From positions 1-9,513 of the forward strand of contig JAGDAE010000053.1 in assembly GCA_017959645.1 (NCBI GenBank): a stretch of 9,513 bases of DNA, in the 5' to 3' direction. The stretch is from Kiritimatiellia bacterium. Its GTDB lineage: Bacteria; Verrucomicrobiota; Kiritimatiellia; RFP12; UBA1067. The notes under the pieces were generated by a model. That model was not told the origin of the DNA, did no database searches, and saw only the letters and a program-made list of their open reading frames with translations. The translations under genes were made by a program, and so were the position numbers. Below, one piece after another: positions 1 through 7,268 of this stretch; the stretch's first letter is position 1, and each line of letters starts with the position of its first letter.

Positions 1-840
1 GTTGAGCCGCGCGAACTCGCGCTGCTGCGTGCGTATCTTGACTCCGTTGCGCACCGGCAGCATCCCCATCTCGTCGAGACGGTCGACCACCCAGTCGTAA
101 AGCGGACGGTGGACCTCGAACTCGAGCGTGCACATCGAATGCGTGACGCCCTCGAGCGCATCCTCGATCGGGTGGGCAAAGTCGTACATCGGATAGACGC
201 ACCACTTGTCGCCGAGATGGTAGTGGGCGACATGGCGGATGCGGTAGATCACCGGGTCGCGGAAGTGGATGTTCGGCGAAGCCATGTCGATCTTCGCCCG
301 CAGGCACCATTCCCCGTCGGCATATTTGCCTTCGCGCATCTCTCGGAATATCTTCAGATTGCGCTCCGGGGCGGTATCGCGCGACGGACTGGGCCTGCCC
401 GGCTTCTCGGGAACCCCGCGGTACTCCGTCCACTCGTCCTGCGTGAGATTGCAGCAGTACGCCTGGCCCGCCTTTATCAGATTCTCGGCGATCTCGTACA
501 TGGCGTCGAACATGTTGGAGGCGTTGTAGAACCCCGGTTCGCCGGAATCTCCCTCCCCGGACCATTTGAATCCGAGCCAGTTGATGTCTTTCTTGATGTT
601 CTCGGCGTATTCGTCAGATTCCTTCGCCGGGTTGGTGTCGTCGAGCCTAAGATGGCACTCGCCGCCGAAAAGCTCGGCCATTCCGAAATCCACGCAAACG
701 GCCTTGGCGTGGCCGATGTGGATATATCCGTTCGGTTCAGGCGGGAAGCGGGTAACCACTTTGCCGCCGGTTTTGCCGTCGGCGACGTCTTTTTCGATCC
801 ATTGCCTGAGAAAATGGCGGGAGGTGTCCGATTCGTTCAT
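1..840 (-). CDS. glnS: Glutaminyl-tRNA synthetase, N-terminal 280 residues (cut by window edge)
   Basis: This cytoplasmic class I aminoacyl-tRNA synthetase charges tRNA-Gln with glutamine. The visible part carries the GlnRS signature RFPPEPNGYIHIGHAK (residues 31-46, with the HIGH nucleotide-binding motif at 41-44), then LRLDDTNPAKE (64-74), LRAKIDMASPN (180-190), YPMYDFAHP (216-224), the THSMCTLEFEVHRPLYDW block (233-250) and EFARLN (275-280). PPEPNGYxHIGHAK and CTLEFExHRPLYDW separate GlnRS from bacterial GluRS. Bacterial GlnRS is usually about 550 residues, so the second half, with the KMSKS-type loop and the anticodon-binding barrels, lies beyond position 1. The ATG shares four bases (ATGA) with the fmt stop and has no clear Shine-Dalgarno, so translation probably depends on ribosomes finishing fmt. 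Having GlnRS suggests that glutamine charging does not rely on the transamidation route. Confidence 0.96.
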   Translation of the reverse strand, partial: MNESDTSRHFLRQWIEKDVADGKTGGKVVTRFPPEPNGYIHIGHAKAVCVDFGMAELFGGECHLRLDDTNPAKESDEYAENIKKDINWLGFKWSGEGDSGEPGFYNASNMFDAMYEIAENLIKAGQAYCCNLTQDEWTEYRGVPEKPGRPSPSRDTAPERNLKIFREMREGKYADGEWCLRAKIDMASPNIHFRDPVIYRIRHVAHYHLGDKWCVYPMYDFAHPIEDALEGVTHSMCTLEFEVHRPLYDWVVDRLDEMGMLPVRNGVKIRTQQREFARLN

Positions 841-1820
841 TGGTTTTCGAATTTGTCGGAGAGCGGAACGATAGGACGTCCGCGCAGAAACGCGCCGCCG
901 TCCATCATCGACCCTCCCTCCGGTTTCAGTTTGGTTAGAACAATCGCGGTGTCGAGGCATTTTACCGTCGGTCCTTCGCGGCCGCACGCGAGAACCGTTC
1001 CCGGTTCGGCGTCTTTCCACTCCGGCTCGAGACAGCTTACTATCCTCGCCGCGCCGATGGAGACGCGTCCGGAATTCCCCTTCTTGCGCAGACGCGCCGG
1101 CAGAAACGTGTGGCATCCGGGCCACGGCAGATACGCGCGGATCTTGCGCTCGATCGTCAGAACCGGGTCGCTCCAGGCGATCGCGCCGTCGGTTTTCCTG
1201 AGCTTGCGCGCAAACGTCGCGTCTTCGCCGTGCTGCTTGACGCCGTCGCCGAGTTTGCCCGCCGCGAGAAGACGGAGCGCCTTTGCGAGCGTTACGCCGC
1301 CCGCGACCGCGAGAGTGTCCATGAGCGACCCGCCGGTCGCGTCCGAATAGATCGGCTCGTAGCTCTGCAGCAGAACCGGCCCGTCATCCATCCCGATTCC
1401 CATCTTGATTACGCTTACGCCGGTAAGCTTGTCGCCGGCCGCTATCGCCGCCACGACCGGCGACGCGCCGCGATACTTCGGCAACAGCGAAAAATGGCAG
1501 TTGAAGCACCCGAGCGGCGGCAGATCGAGCAGCGGCTTCTTCAGAAACTGCCCGAACGCCACCACCGCGATAGCGTCCGGCCGCCAAGCGCGTATGCGCT
1601 CGAGCGATTCGCAGGTATTGACATCCTCGGGCGTGATGATCTCGGTTATTCCGCTCTCGACCGCGAACGCCTTCAACGGACACGGCGTGACGACCTTGCC
1701 GCGCCCGACCGGACGGTCTGGCTGGCTGACGACGCCGGCCACTTCCAATTCCCGTTCGCGCATTATCGCGCGCAGGCATACGGCCGACGCCGGAGAAGAA
1801 CCCATGAACACAATTCGCAT
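837..1820 (-). CDS. fmt: Methionyl-tRNA formyltransferase
   Basis: The enzyme formylates the initiator Met-tRNA using 10-formyl-tetrahydrofolate, in the cytoplasm. The 327-residue protein is near the usual length (about 315). The N-terminal Rossmann domain opens with MRIVFMGSS. The catalytic triad of the family is present: N107 and H109 in FNCHFSLLPKYRGASP, and D145 in GIGMDDGPV, matching N106, H108 and D144 of the E. coli enzyme by my alignment. The usual DTGD after the catalytic site reads DDGP here, a mild variation. The OB-fold-like C-terminal domain (about residues 205-310) contains the usual RAYLPWPGCHTF stretch. The start is fixed by homology, since family members begin MRIVFMGT. That ATG lies 8 nt after a TATAAT box with no Shine-Dalgarno, so the mRNA is probably leaderless. 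fmt overlaps glnS by 4 nt. It needs a folate cofactor, and folB lies just upstream. Confidence 0.96.
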   Translation of the reverse strand: MRIVFMGSSPASAVCLRAIMRERELEVAGVVSQPDRPVGRGKVVTPCPLKAFAVESGITEIITPEDVNTCESLERIRAWRPDAIAVVAFGQFLKKPLLDLPPLGCFNCHFSLLPKYRGASPVVAAIAAGDKLTGVSVIKMGIGMDDGPVLLQSYEPIYSDATGGSLMDTLAVAGGVTLAKALRLLAAGKLGDGVKQHGEDATFARKLRKTDGAIAWSDPVLTIERKIRAYLPWPGCHTFLPARLRKKGNSGRVSIGAARIVSCLEPEWKDAEPGTVLACGREGPTVKCLDTAIVLTKLKPEGGSMMDGGAFLRGRPIVPLSDKFENQ

Positions 1821-1847
1821 TTGCGCGTATTATATCATATTTTGCCC
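1818..1847 (-). promoter_or_regulatory. Extended -10 promoter of fmt, predicted leaderless start
   Basis: Reading the minus strand, a TG at 1837-1836, one A, then a perfect TATAAT at 1834-1829 form an extended -10 box. The following 8 nt (ACGCGCAA) lead straight into the fmt ATG at 1820-1818. Standard spacing puts the transcription start about 7 nt past the box, at 1822 or so, leaving a leader of 0-2 nt. At 17-bp spacing the -35 position reads GCCCGC, so no -35 element is seen. The 30-nt block 1847-1818 matches the block in front of the 90-aa gene (8940-8910) at 28 of 31 alignment columns. Confidence 0.75.
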
Positions 1848-1866
1848 GTGCGCGGGCGCCGGGCCG

Positions 1867-1895
1867 CCGGCGGGACGGGCCATCCCGTCAGCCGG
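1867..1895 (-). terminator. GC-rich hairpin at the folB stop, possible terminator or processing stem
   Basis: On the minus strand, CCGGC pairs with GCCGG and, inside them, GACGGG pairs with CCCGTC around a 4-nt ATGG loop, with a small internal loop (T opposite CC). This gives an 11-bp stem that begins in the last two folB codons and includes its stop. No T-tract follows; the next bases are GC-rich. It is therefore not a textbook intrinsic terminator. It sits between folB and the fmt promoter, where a boundary between transcription units would be expected. Confidence 0.45.
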
Positions 1896-2226
1896 GATAT
1901 ACGGCGACGGCGGCGCCGATGCCTTCCGCCGCGCGCGATTTCGAAACCTTCGCGACCGCGCGTCTTACTCCGCGCTCGGCGACGCAGACGCAATACGCGA
2001 TCTTCGCCGCGCGCTCGATCATCCGGCATTCGGCGGCGACAAGAGCGGCGCGGATCTTTTCCGCCAGCGCCGCGTAGTCGACGGTGTCTTCGAGACAGTC
2101 GCTCGAGGCGGCCTCGCCGGAAACTTCGATTTCGACTTCGACCAAAAGACGCTGCCGGCGATTCCGCTCGTCAGGCCGATCGCCGATCACGCACTCGACT
2201 TCGATGTCTTTCAGCAGCAGTTTCAC
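1888..2226 (-). CDS. folB: Dihydroneopterin aldolase
   Basis: FolB converts 7,8-dihydroneopterin to 6-hydroxymethyl-7,8-dihydropterin plus glycolaldehyde in tetrahydrofolate synthesis. The 112-residue length is typical. Family marks, in order: KDIEVECVIGDRPDERNRRQ (7-26, the GxxPxERxxxQ pattern, E20 corresponding to the pterin-site Glu22 of S. aureus DHNA), LEDTVDYAALAEKI (45-58, Y51 as the Tyr54 equivalent), MIERAAKIA (69-77, E71 as the substrate-binding Glu74), and VSKSRAAEG (95-103, K97 as the catalytic Lys100, usually followed by Pro but by Ser here). The start is the GTG whose first bases form a GTGA overlap with the stop of the upstream GHKL gene. Residues before it in the open frame are Arg-rich, out-of-family shadow of that gene. 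Only a weak GGA lies upstream, so translational coupling is likely. The closest residue matches are from memory of the family, not an alignment run. Confidence 0.9.
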   Translation of the reverse strand: MKLLLKDIEVECVIGDRPDERNRRQRLLVEVEIEVSGEAASSDCLEDTVDYAALAEKIRAALVAAECRMIERAAKIAYCVCVAERGVRRAVAKVSKSRAAEGIGAAVAVYPG

Positions 2227-2771
2227 GCCGTTCCGTCCAGTGCGGCCTCTTGGCTTTCGAGGAACTCCCCGGCGAGCGACAGCCCTTCGACCGATTCCAG
2301 CCCGCCGACCGCGTCGGAAAGCTCGCTGCGCGAAACCGTGTACCCGTCCTGCCCCTTTTTGTGGGTGAAAACGAGTTCGAAATTCCCCGGATAGTTCATC
2401 AGCGACATCGCCATTTTGGCTATGTCGCCCATCGGCGGCAAATCGATATTCTTCGCGTCGAAGCGGTATTTCAGCGAAGTGCCGACGCCTTTTTCGCTGT
2501 CCAGCGAAAGGGAACCGCCGCATTCCTCGCATATCTGCTTGAGAATCGGCAGGCCGAGGCCTACCTTGCGCTTGTCGTGCTTTCCCGGCTCGGTGTAGAA
2601 AGGATCGAACGCCCGGCGCTTCGTCGCTTCGTCCATGCCCTTGCCGTTGTCGGAAATGCCGACCGAGATCTCCTTCCCGTCCTCGACAAGCGAAAGCTCG
2701 ATCTTCGAGGCGCCAGCCTCGATGGAATTCTGCGCCGTGTCGGCGATCACGTCGGCTATGGTGGCGTGCAT
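2223..2771 (-). CDS. Stand-alone GHKL (HATPase_c) ATP-binding protein
   Basis: This 182-residue protein consists of a Bergerat-fold ATP-binding domain plus a C-terminal tail, without a histidine-kinase dimerization helix, receiver or sensor. Visible boxes: N-box TAQNSIEAGA (12-21, N15), G1 box DNGKGM (41-46), FDPFYT (55-60), G2 box KVGLGLPI (69-76) and G3 GVGTSLKYRF (95-104). The tail (105-182) contains LPPMGDIAKMAMSL and FELVFTHK. This combination resembles small ATP-binding proteins that I recall beside NuoE/NuoF- or [FeFe]-hydrogenase-type genes in anaerobes. None of those partners lies in the window. The start M is chosen because family members begin a few residues before the I/L-x-D-x-x-QNSI helix; longer in-frame starts lie inside the upstream gene. 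AAGG directly abuts the ATG, a poor Shine-Dalgarno position. It follows the GH123-like gene by 7 nt and overlaps folB by 4. Substrate and partner are unknown; it may act as a kinase or phosphatase-type ATPase. Confidence 0.88.
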   Translation of the reverse strand: MHATIADVIADTAQNSIEAGASKIELSLVEDGKEISVGISDNGKGMDEATKRRAFDPFYTEPGKHDKRKVGLGLPILKQICEECGGSLSLDSEKGVGTSLKYRFDAKNIDLPPMGDIAKMAMSLMNYPGNFELVFTHKKGQDGYTVSRSELSDAVGGLESVEGLSLAGEFLESQEAALDGTA

Positions 2772-2778
2772 CCTTGGA

Positions 2779-4548
2779 TCAGCGCGAAGCGGCGTCGATC
2801 GCGTCCTCGACCGCTCTGGCTTCCGCATCGTACGCACAGGCCGGCTTTTCGCAGGTCGCGGTCGCCTTGTAGTCTATTTTGCCGAGCGCCGATTCCAGCT
2901 CCGGCGTCATTCTGCCGCTCTCGCGCAGAATGCGGATCTTCTCGAAGTTCTCGATCGACTCGCGCAACATGTCCCACCTGAGCGAGGTGCGTCCGTTGGG
3001 ATAGAGAATGAACGCGTCGCCCGGGGTCCATCCGTAGCGTCCGTACATGCCGAGATACGACGAATCGAACAGCGGATCGCGCGGCCAGTTCCACACCGAC
3101 CAGCGCAGCATTCCGTCGAAGCCCTTGGCGGCGGCGTAGAGGCCGAGCCAGCGGGACTCTTCGACCGGGCTGGTGACGAAAGTGTTCGGCTGGCACGGAG
3201 TGCAGCAAACGTAGAACGTGGTCAGAAAGCCCTTCGCCCTTCTGGACGGGATGTCGGCGATAAACTCGTCGGTCATCGGCTGCAGCGACTGCGCGTAGGA
3301 TTCCACCTCTACTCCCTCGTAGTATTTCGGATTGTGGTCGCCGGCCATCTCGATCTTCAGTTTCGGCGAATAGCGGCGCACAAGATCGTAGGTGGCGCGA
3401 ATCTCCTCGATGCTGCGCTCGTCCATGCCGATGTACGTTTCGCCAACCCATCCCTTCGCTTCGAGGTGCTTCTGGAAATCGGCGAGGAACGGCCCCCAGA
3501 AAGCCTCGTATCCGGGCGAAAGCGCATCCATCTCGAACGAAACCTTGTCGCCGGTGGCTCCGTCTTTGTACCAGCCGATGTTGCCGCGCGGCGTCATCTG
3601 GTAGCAGACGATCTTGGGGCCGATTCCGCACGAAAGCGCGTATTCGACGTACGAATCGAAGATCGAATAGTCGAACGTCCACGAGCCGTCCGGATTTTTC
3701 ACGTGCTCGATCATCGTCCTGTAGGCGTCGAAATTCTGGTGTCCGTGCGCGAGATCGATCGGCGTTGTGGTTATCACCTTCTGCCCGGTCGCGGCAAGCT
3801 CCTCCATGAGCGGACGCATCACGCGGTAGTGGTCTTCGGAGAATGGCTCCACATGGTGGTAGCGCGCGACCGCCCACGGATGCTGCCAGACGTCGAAATG
3901 GAACTTCCAGTCTTTCGGGTCGGGAAGCGTCATGTCGCGGACGTCCAGCTCGAGATCGAAGACGACCTTGCGGTCGCCGGCCGCGCGCACCGTCAGCGGA
4001 CCCGAATACACCCCGGCGGGGATGTATTTCGGAACGTGGATCGTCACCCATACCGGACGAAAGCCGTTCTCCGGCATGTCGAGCCAGCCGGTATCGGTCG
4101 TCGACGGGTCGTCTGACAGCTCGGCCACGAACTCTTCGGGGAATATTTCCCTGCCCTCGACCGTAAGCTCGGAGCGCACATAGCGCACCATCCGGGCCTT
4201 TACCGCCGATGCGGGAATCTTCGCGCCCGACTCCGAGACGAGATCGCCCGGCTCCGCGCGAAGCTGGCGCTCGCCTGATTTCGACCAGACGACGAACTGG
4301 GCATACACCCGCTCGTTGCGCCACGCAACGCCCTTCCACGACCGCGACTCTTCGCCGGTCGCGTTCGCCGGAGCGATGCGCGAGAGCGGCGCGACGCGTC
4401 CGCGGAAACCCTCCTCGGCGGGCGGGGTCGCGAGCACTGGCGTCTTCGCCTCCCAGACATTGACGTCCCAGTCTGGCTCCATGGTTTTCGCGAACGCGGC
4501 CGAAACCGCGAGGACGGCCCAAAGGCAGGCACGAGTCGTTTTCGTCAT
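2779..4548 (-). CDS. Secreted GH123-like (DUF4091) glycoside hydrolase
   Basis: This 589-residue exported protein has a signal peptide (Lys/Arg start, hydrophobic LWAVLAVSAA, likely cleavage after AFA at residue 20). A beta-sandwich region follows (about 75-205; VYAQFVVW, AGVYSGPLTV, VVFDLELDV). A TIM-barrel-like region begins at KFHFDVWQHPW (215-225) and carries an acidic Asp-Glu pair at 376-377 (YIGMDERS). In GH123 beta-N-acetylgalactosaminidases a neighbouring Asp-Glu pair supports substrate-assisted catalysis. The C-terminus has the DUF4091 hallmarks: GMLRWSVWNWPRDPL (479-493), GDAFILYPNGRTSLRWDMLR (510-529) and ESIENFEKIRIL. It probably releases terminal N-acetylhexosamine from glycans in the periplasm or outside the cell, though the sugar cannot be read from the sequence. 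AAGGAG sits 11 nt before the ATG. The gene lies 19 nt after the 888-aa gene and 7 nt before the GHKL gene. The family call is strong; activity on GalNAc is inference. Confidence 0.85.
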   Translation of the reverse strand: MTKTTRACLWAVLAVSAAFAKTMEPDWDVNVWEAKTPVLATPPAEEGFRGRVAPLSRIAPANATGEESRSWKGVAWRNERVYAQFVVWSKSGERQLRAEPGDLVSESGAKIPASAVKARMVRYVRSELTVEGREIFPEEFVAELSDDPSTTDTGWLDMPENGFRPVWVTIHVPKYIPAGVYSGPLTVRAAGDRKVVFDLELDVRDMTLPDPKDWKFHFDVWQHPWAVARYHHVEPFSEDHYRVMRPLMEELAATGQKVITTTPIDLAHGHQNFDAYRTMIEHVKNPDGSWTFDYSIFDSYVEYALSCGIGPKIVCYQMTPRGNIGWYKDGATGDKVSFEMDALSPGYEAFWGPFLADFQKHLEAKGWVGETYIGMDERSIEEIRATYDLVRRYSPKLKIEMAGDHNPKYYEGVEVESYAQSLQPMTDEFIADIPSRRAKGFLTTFYVCCTPCQPNTFVTSPVEESRWLGLYAAAKGFDGMLRWSVWNWPRDPLFDSSYLGMYGRYGWTPGDAFILYPNGRTSLRWDMLRESIENFEKIRILRESGRMTPELESALGKIDYKATATCEKPACAYDAEARAVEDAIDAASR

Positions 4549-4567
4549 ACGGTAGCCGTCTCCTTCT

Positions 4568-7234
4568 TCAGAGTTCTTTCGCCTTCGCCGCGCGCCAGCG
4601 CTGCACCGCTTCGCGCACCGCCTCGGCGTTTCGGGTCGAAATCGTGCGGTACCTTGCGCCAGGATAGACGTTCATGCACTGGTCGGGAACGTAATTGTTC
4701 CAGTCGTCCCAGTACGAACTTACGTGCGGGAAGCAGTGGGACATCGCGAAGAACACGATTCCGTCGAGTTTGTTCCGTATCGAGAAATCGACGAGTCCGA
4801 GAATCTCGTAGGCGGAATGCGGCGACTTCTCCATGAAGCACGGGGTGGTATAGCTGAGCAGCAGATCGAACTTCGGCCCTTCGCGATTGAGCGCCTTCCG
4901 GTAGTCCTCGTTTCCGGCGCCCTGGCTCCAGATATGGTTGGCGTACGGACAGTAGATGTTCGCGTACTCGGCGATGCGCGCGCATGCCGCCGCCGCTCCG
5001 CCGCCGTAGAGTTCGCCGGGATTCACCCAGATGCGGATGTCTTTATCGACTTCGCGCAGCTTCTTGGCGCAATCGATCCAGTAGTCGGCGGTGGATTCGC
5101 CGGGCTCGTCCATGAAACTCCACGCCCAGTCTTTCGTCCCGAACCCGAGATCCTCGTGCTGCTTGCGGAGCGCGGCGATGTGTTCGGGGCTGACATCGCC
5201 GTCGTTGAGGTGGATGTTGAGCTTTATCCCGTACTCGTCCTGAAACGACTTCGGCAGCAGCGTGTCGTTGATCGCGTTGAGCCCTATGTCGCGGTAGAAC
5301 TCCCAGCTCGATATGTTGCCGAGCGGGGCCGACCAGCCGAACACGATCGGCACCGGCGTCGTCGCCGGCAGAGGAGCCGCCTTCGCCACGTCGAGCCGGA
5401 ACGTGGCGCCGCCGAGATCGATGTCGATCTCGCCGCCTTCGAAGCCAGTCTTGCCGCGGATCGTCAGCCAGATGCCGCCGGTCTCGCCGGGAGAGACCAA
5501 AAGCGCGTCGCGCTGCAGAAGCTGGCACTGCTGCCAGCCGGACGCGAACGCGTACGAAAACGCGCCCACGCGCCATTGCACGAGATCGTACCGGTCGTTC
5601 TTGATCTCGGGGACGATCTCGGCGAGCTTCTTCGTATTGTTGCGCACGAGCAGCAGAAGCGTGGCCGCCTCGCCTTCGCGCAGATCGACTCCGAACCGGT
5701 CGAGATTCTCGCCTTTCGCCGGAGCGTCGAAGCGTCCGAAGCCCGTCCACGGGTCGCTCTTGCGCCAGATCTGGATTCCCTTCGCGGGCGGTTGGGCCAC
5801 CATGCCGAACTCGGACGGACTGTAATCGGCGTCGTTCGTCACGATGATCGCGTCGAGCTTGCGGTTGGGCCCGCCATTGTTCGAATACACCTGGAAACGG
5901 GCGATCCCCGCCTTGAGCGACGCCTTTAGCGGAACCCACTGCTTTTCGCCCTCGCACGAAGCGTTGAAATCGGGATCGTCCGAGATTCCGCGCTCCGCGA
6001 GAACCCCGCCGTCGGCGTCGAGGACGCGAAACGCGAAATTGGCGAGCGAGCCCTTGTATTCCGGATAGCGTATCCATACCGTGTATTCGCCGTCTTCCGG
6101 CAGCTCGAGATCGACATGCGCCTCGACTTCGCCGCCGGCGTAGCTCGCGAGAACCTCGTTGCCCGAAGCGTCGAAGTTGCGCTCGCCGCCCCAGCCGCCG
6201 TTCGGACACGCGAAATCCTCGCCTTCCACCTTGGCATAGAAGCGGTCGGCCTTCGTCGCCGCGAGAAGCGCCGCGTCCTTCGCGATCTCCTCGTCGATCA
6301 TGGCCGGCGTGCCGATGAGGTTGTGCTCCTCGTCGAAATACGCCATGCCCGCGAAGCGTCCGGCTTCGACGCCGGCGATCTTGCCGTCGCGACAGTCCTT
6401 GAAAAACGCCCGCCTCCATTCGCGCCACAGCGGACGGTGGCGCGAGGCCTCGTCGCTGATCATCGGCCGGCGCGCCCAGAGTTTCAGCGCCGTCGGATCG
6501 TCCGATCTCGGTTTCGCCTCGCCGTAGATCACCGCGCCCTCGCCTTCGGGCCTGACCGGCTCGCCGAACGGATCGCGCGTGAGCACGACCGCCGAAATGT
6601 TGCGCGCGTCGTAGGGTCCGTCGTGGACCATGCCGTTCATCTGTATCCGCACGCGGCCTTTCTTGAGCAGCACGGCCCCGGACGACTCCCACAGCCAGCC
6701 GGACGGATAGTCCTTGTAGTTCGGCAGGAAGTTGCGCCAACGCGCCAGCTCCGCGAAATCGTAGCGCGCCGACCACGTGTCGTGCACGACCTTGTCGGGA
6801 TCGGCGTCGGAGATCGACACCTGGAACGCCCCGCACTGGCCCTGGTTGTGCCAACGGCGCGTCCACACCCGGTAGTAGCCGTCGGCCGGAATGTCGATCT
6901 TGGCGGCGGTGTACCCGCACCAGTGTCCGCTCATGCCGCCGATGACCATCTCGTTTTGGACGCCGTACATCCCCCATTGGTTCTCGGGGTCTTCGGCGAA
7001 CGCCTGCGGGGTTATCCACACCGTCTCGACGAGATCGTCGATCGGGTCGAGCTCGGGGAGCTTCAGGAGTTTCTTCCTGAACGCCGGATTCTCCTCGCAG
7101 TACTTTCTGAAGTGTTCGAAGCCGCTTACCGATCCGCCGATCAGATCCCAGTTCATTTCGTCGGTCTCGTCCTCTATCGCAAAGAGCGAAGCCGATGCCG
7201 CGAGCGCGAGCGCCGCGATTGCCGTCTTTTTCAT
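4568..7234 (-). CDS. Secreted multidomain glycosidase-like protein with two beta-sandwich modules and a DEP barrel
   Basis: The 888-residue protein starts at the MKKTAIAALALAASASLFA signal peptide. An AGGAGG lies 9 nt upstream, which decides this start over in-frame upstream codons. Two binding-module-like segments follow: about 65-222 (VWITPQAF, DIPADGYYRVWTRR, LLKKGRVRIQMNG, ISAVVLTRDPF) and about 330-468 (AKVEGEDFACPNGGWGG, LPEDGEYTVWIRYPEY, LKAGIARFQVYSNNGG, KLDAIIVTNDADYSPSEFG). Both repeat the order acidic opening, ADGxYxVWxR strand, KGxxRxQ strand, and a closing I.VVLT/AIIVTND strand. A linker sandwich (about 515-620) precedes a C-terminal barrel (about 628-888) with WAWSFMDEPGES; the D709-E710-P711 acidic motif is typical of DUF4091-type barrels. 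The end (YPGARYRTISTRNAEAVREA) resembles the YPG..R.E..R segment of the neighbouring protein. It probably binds and processes a polysaccharide outside the cytoplasm. Substrate and activity are unknown, and the protein may be a catalytically divergent member. Confidence 0.8.
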   Translation of the reverse strand: MKKTAIAALALAASASLFAIEDETDEMNWDLIGGSVSGFEHFRKYCEENPAFRKKLLKLPELDPIDDLVETVWITPQAFAEDPENQWGMYGVQNEMVIGGMSGHWCGYTAAKIDIPADGYYRVWTRRWHNQGQCGAFQVSISDADPDKVVHDTWSARYDFAELARWRNFLPNYKDYPSGWLWESSGAVLLKKGRVRIQMNGMVHDGPYDARNISAVVLTRDPFGEPVRPEGEGAVIYGEAKPRSDDPTALKLWARRPMISDEASRHRPLWREWRRAFFKDCRDGKIAGVEAGRFAGMAYFDEEHNLIGTPAMIDEEIAKDAALLAATKADRFYAKVEGEDFACPNGGWGGERNFDASGNEVLASYAGGEVEAHVDLELPEDGEYTVWIRYPEYKGSLANFAFRVLDADGGVLAERGISDDPDFNASCEGEKQWVPLKASLKAGIARFQVYSNNGGPNRKLDAIIVTNDADYSPSEFGMVAQPPAKGIQIWRKSDPWTGFGRFDAPAKGENLDRFGVDLREGEAATLLLLVRNNTKKLAEIVPEIKNDRYDLVQWRVGAFSYAFASGWQQCQLLQRDALLVSPGETGGIWLTIRGKTGFEGGEIDIDLGGATFRLDVAKAAPLPATTPVPIVFGWSAPLGNISSWEFYRDIGLNAINDTLLPKSFQDEYGIKLNIHLNDGDVSPEHIAALRKQHEDLGFGTKDWAWSFMDEPGESTADYWIDCAKKLREVDKDIRIWVNPGELYGGGAAAACARIAEYANIYCPYANHIWSQGAGNEDYRKALNREGPKFDLLLSYTTPCFMEKSPHSAYEILGLVDFSIRNKLDGIVFFAMSHCFPHVSSYWDDWNNYVPDQCMNVYPGARYRTISTRNAEAVREAVQRWRAAKAKEL

Positions 7235-7268
7235 GTGTGTATCCCTCCTGTTCGTTTTTTTGACGCAA

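Noticed and set aside
2227..2532. Longer N-terminus for folB (start at 2532)
   Set aside because: The added 102 residues are Arg-rich shadow of the GHKL gene; the family length and N-terminus fit the GTG at 2226.
109..2981. Long plus-strand open frames over glnS, fmt, folB and the GHKL gene (for example 109-1350 and 1110-2981)
   Set aside because: They lie antisense to recognised genes, read Arg/Pro/Ala-rich with no domains, and follow from GC-rich third codon positions.
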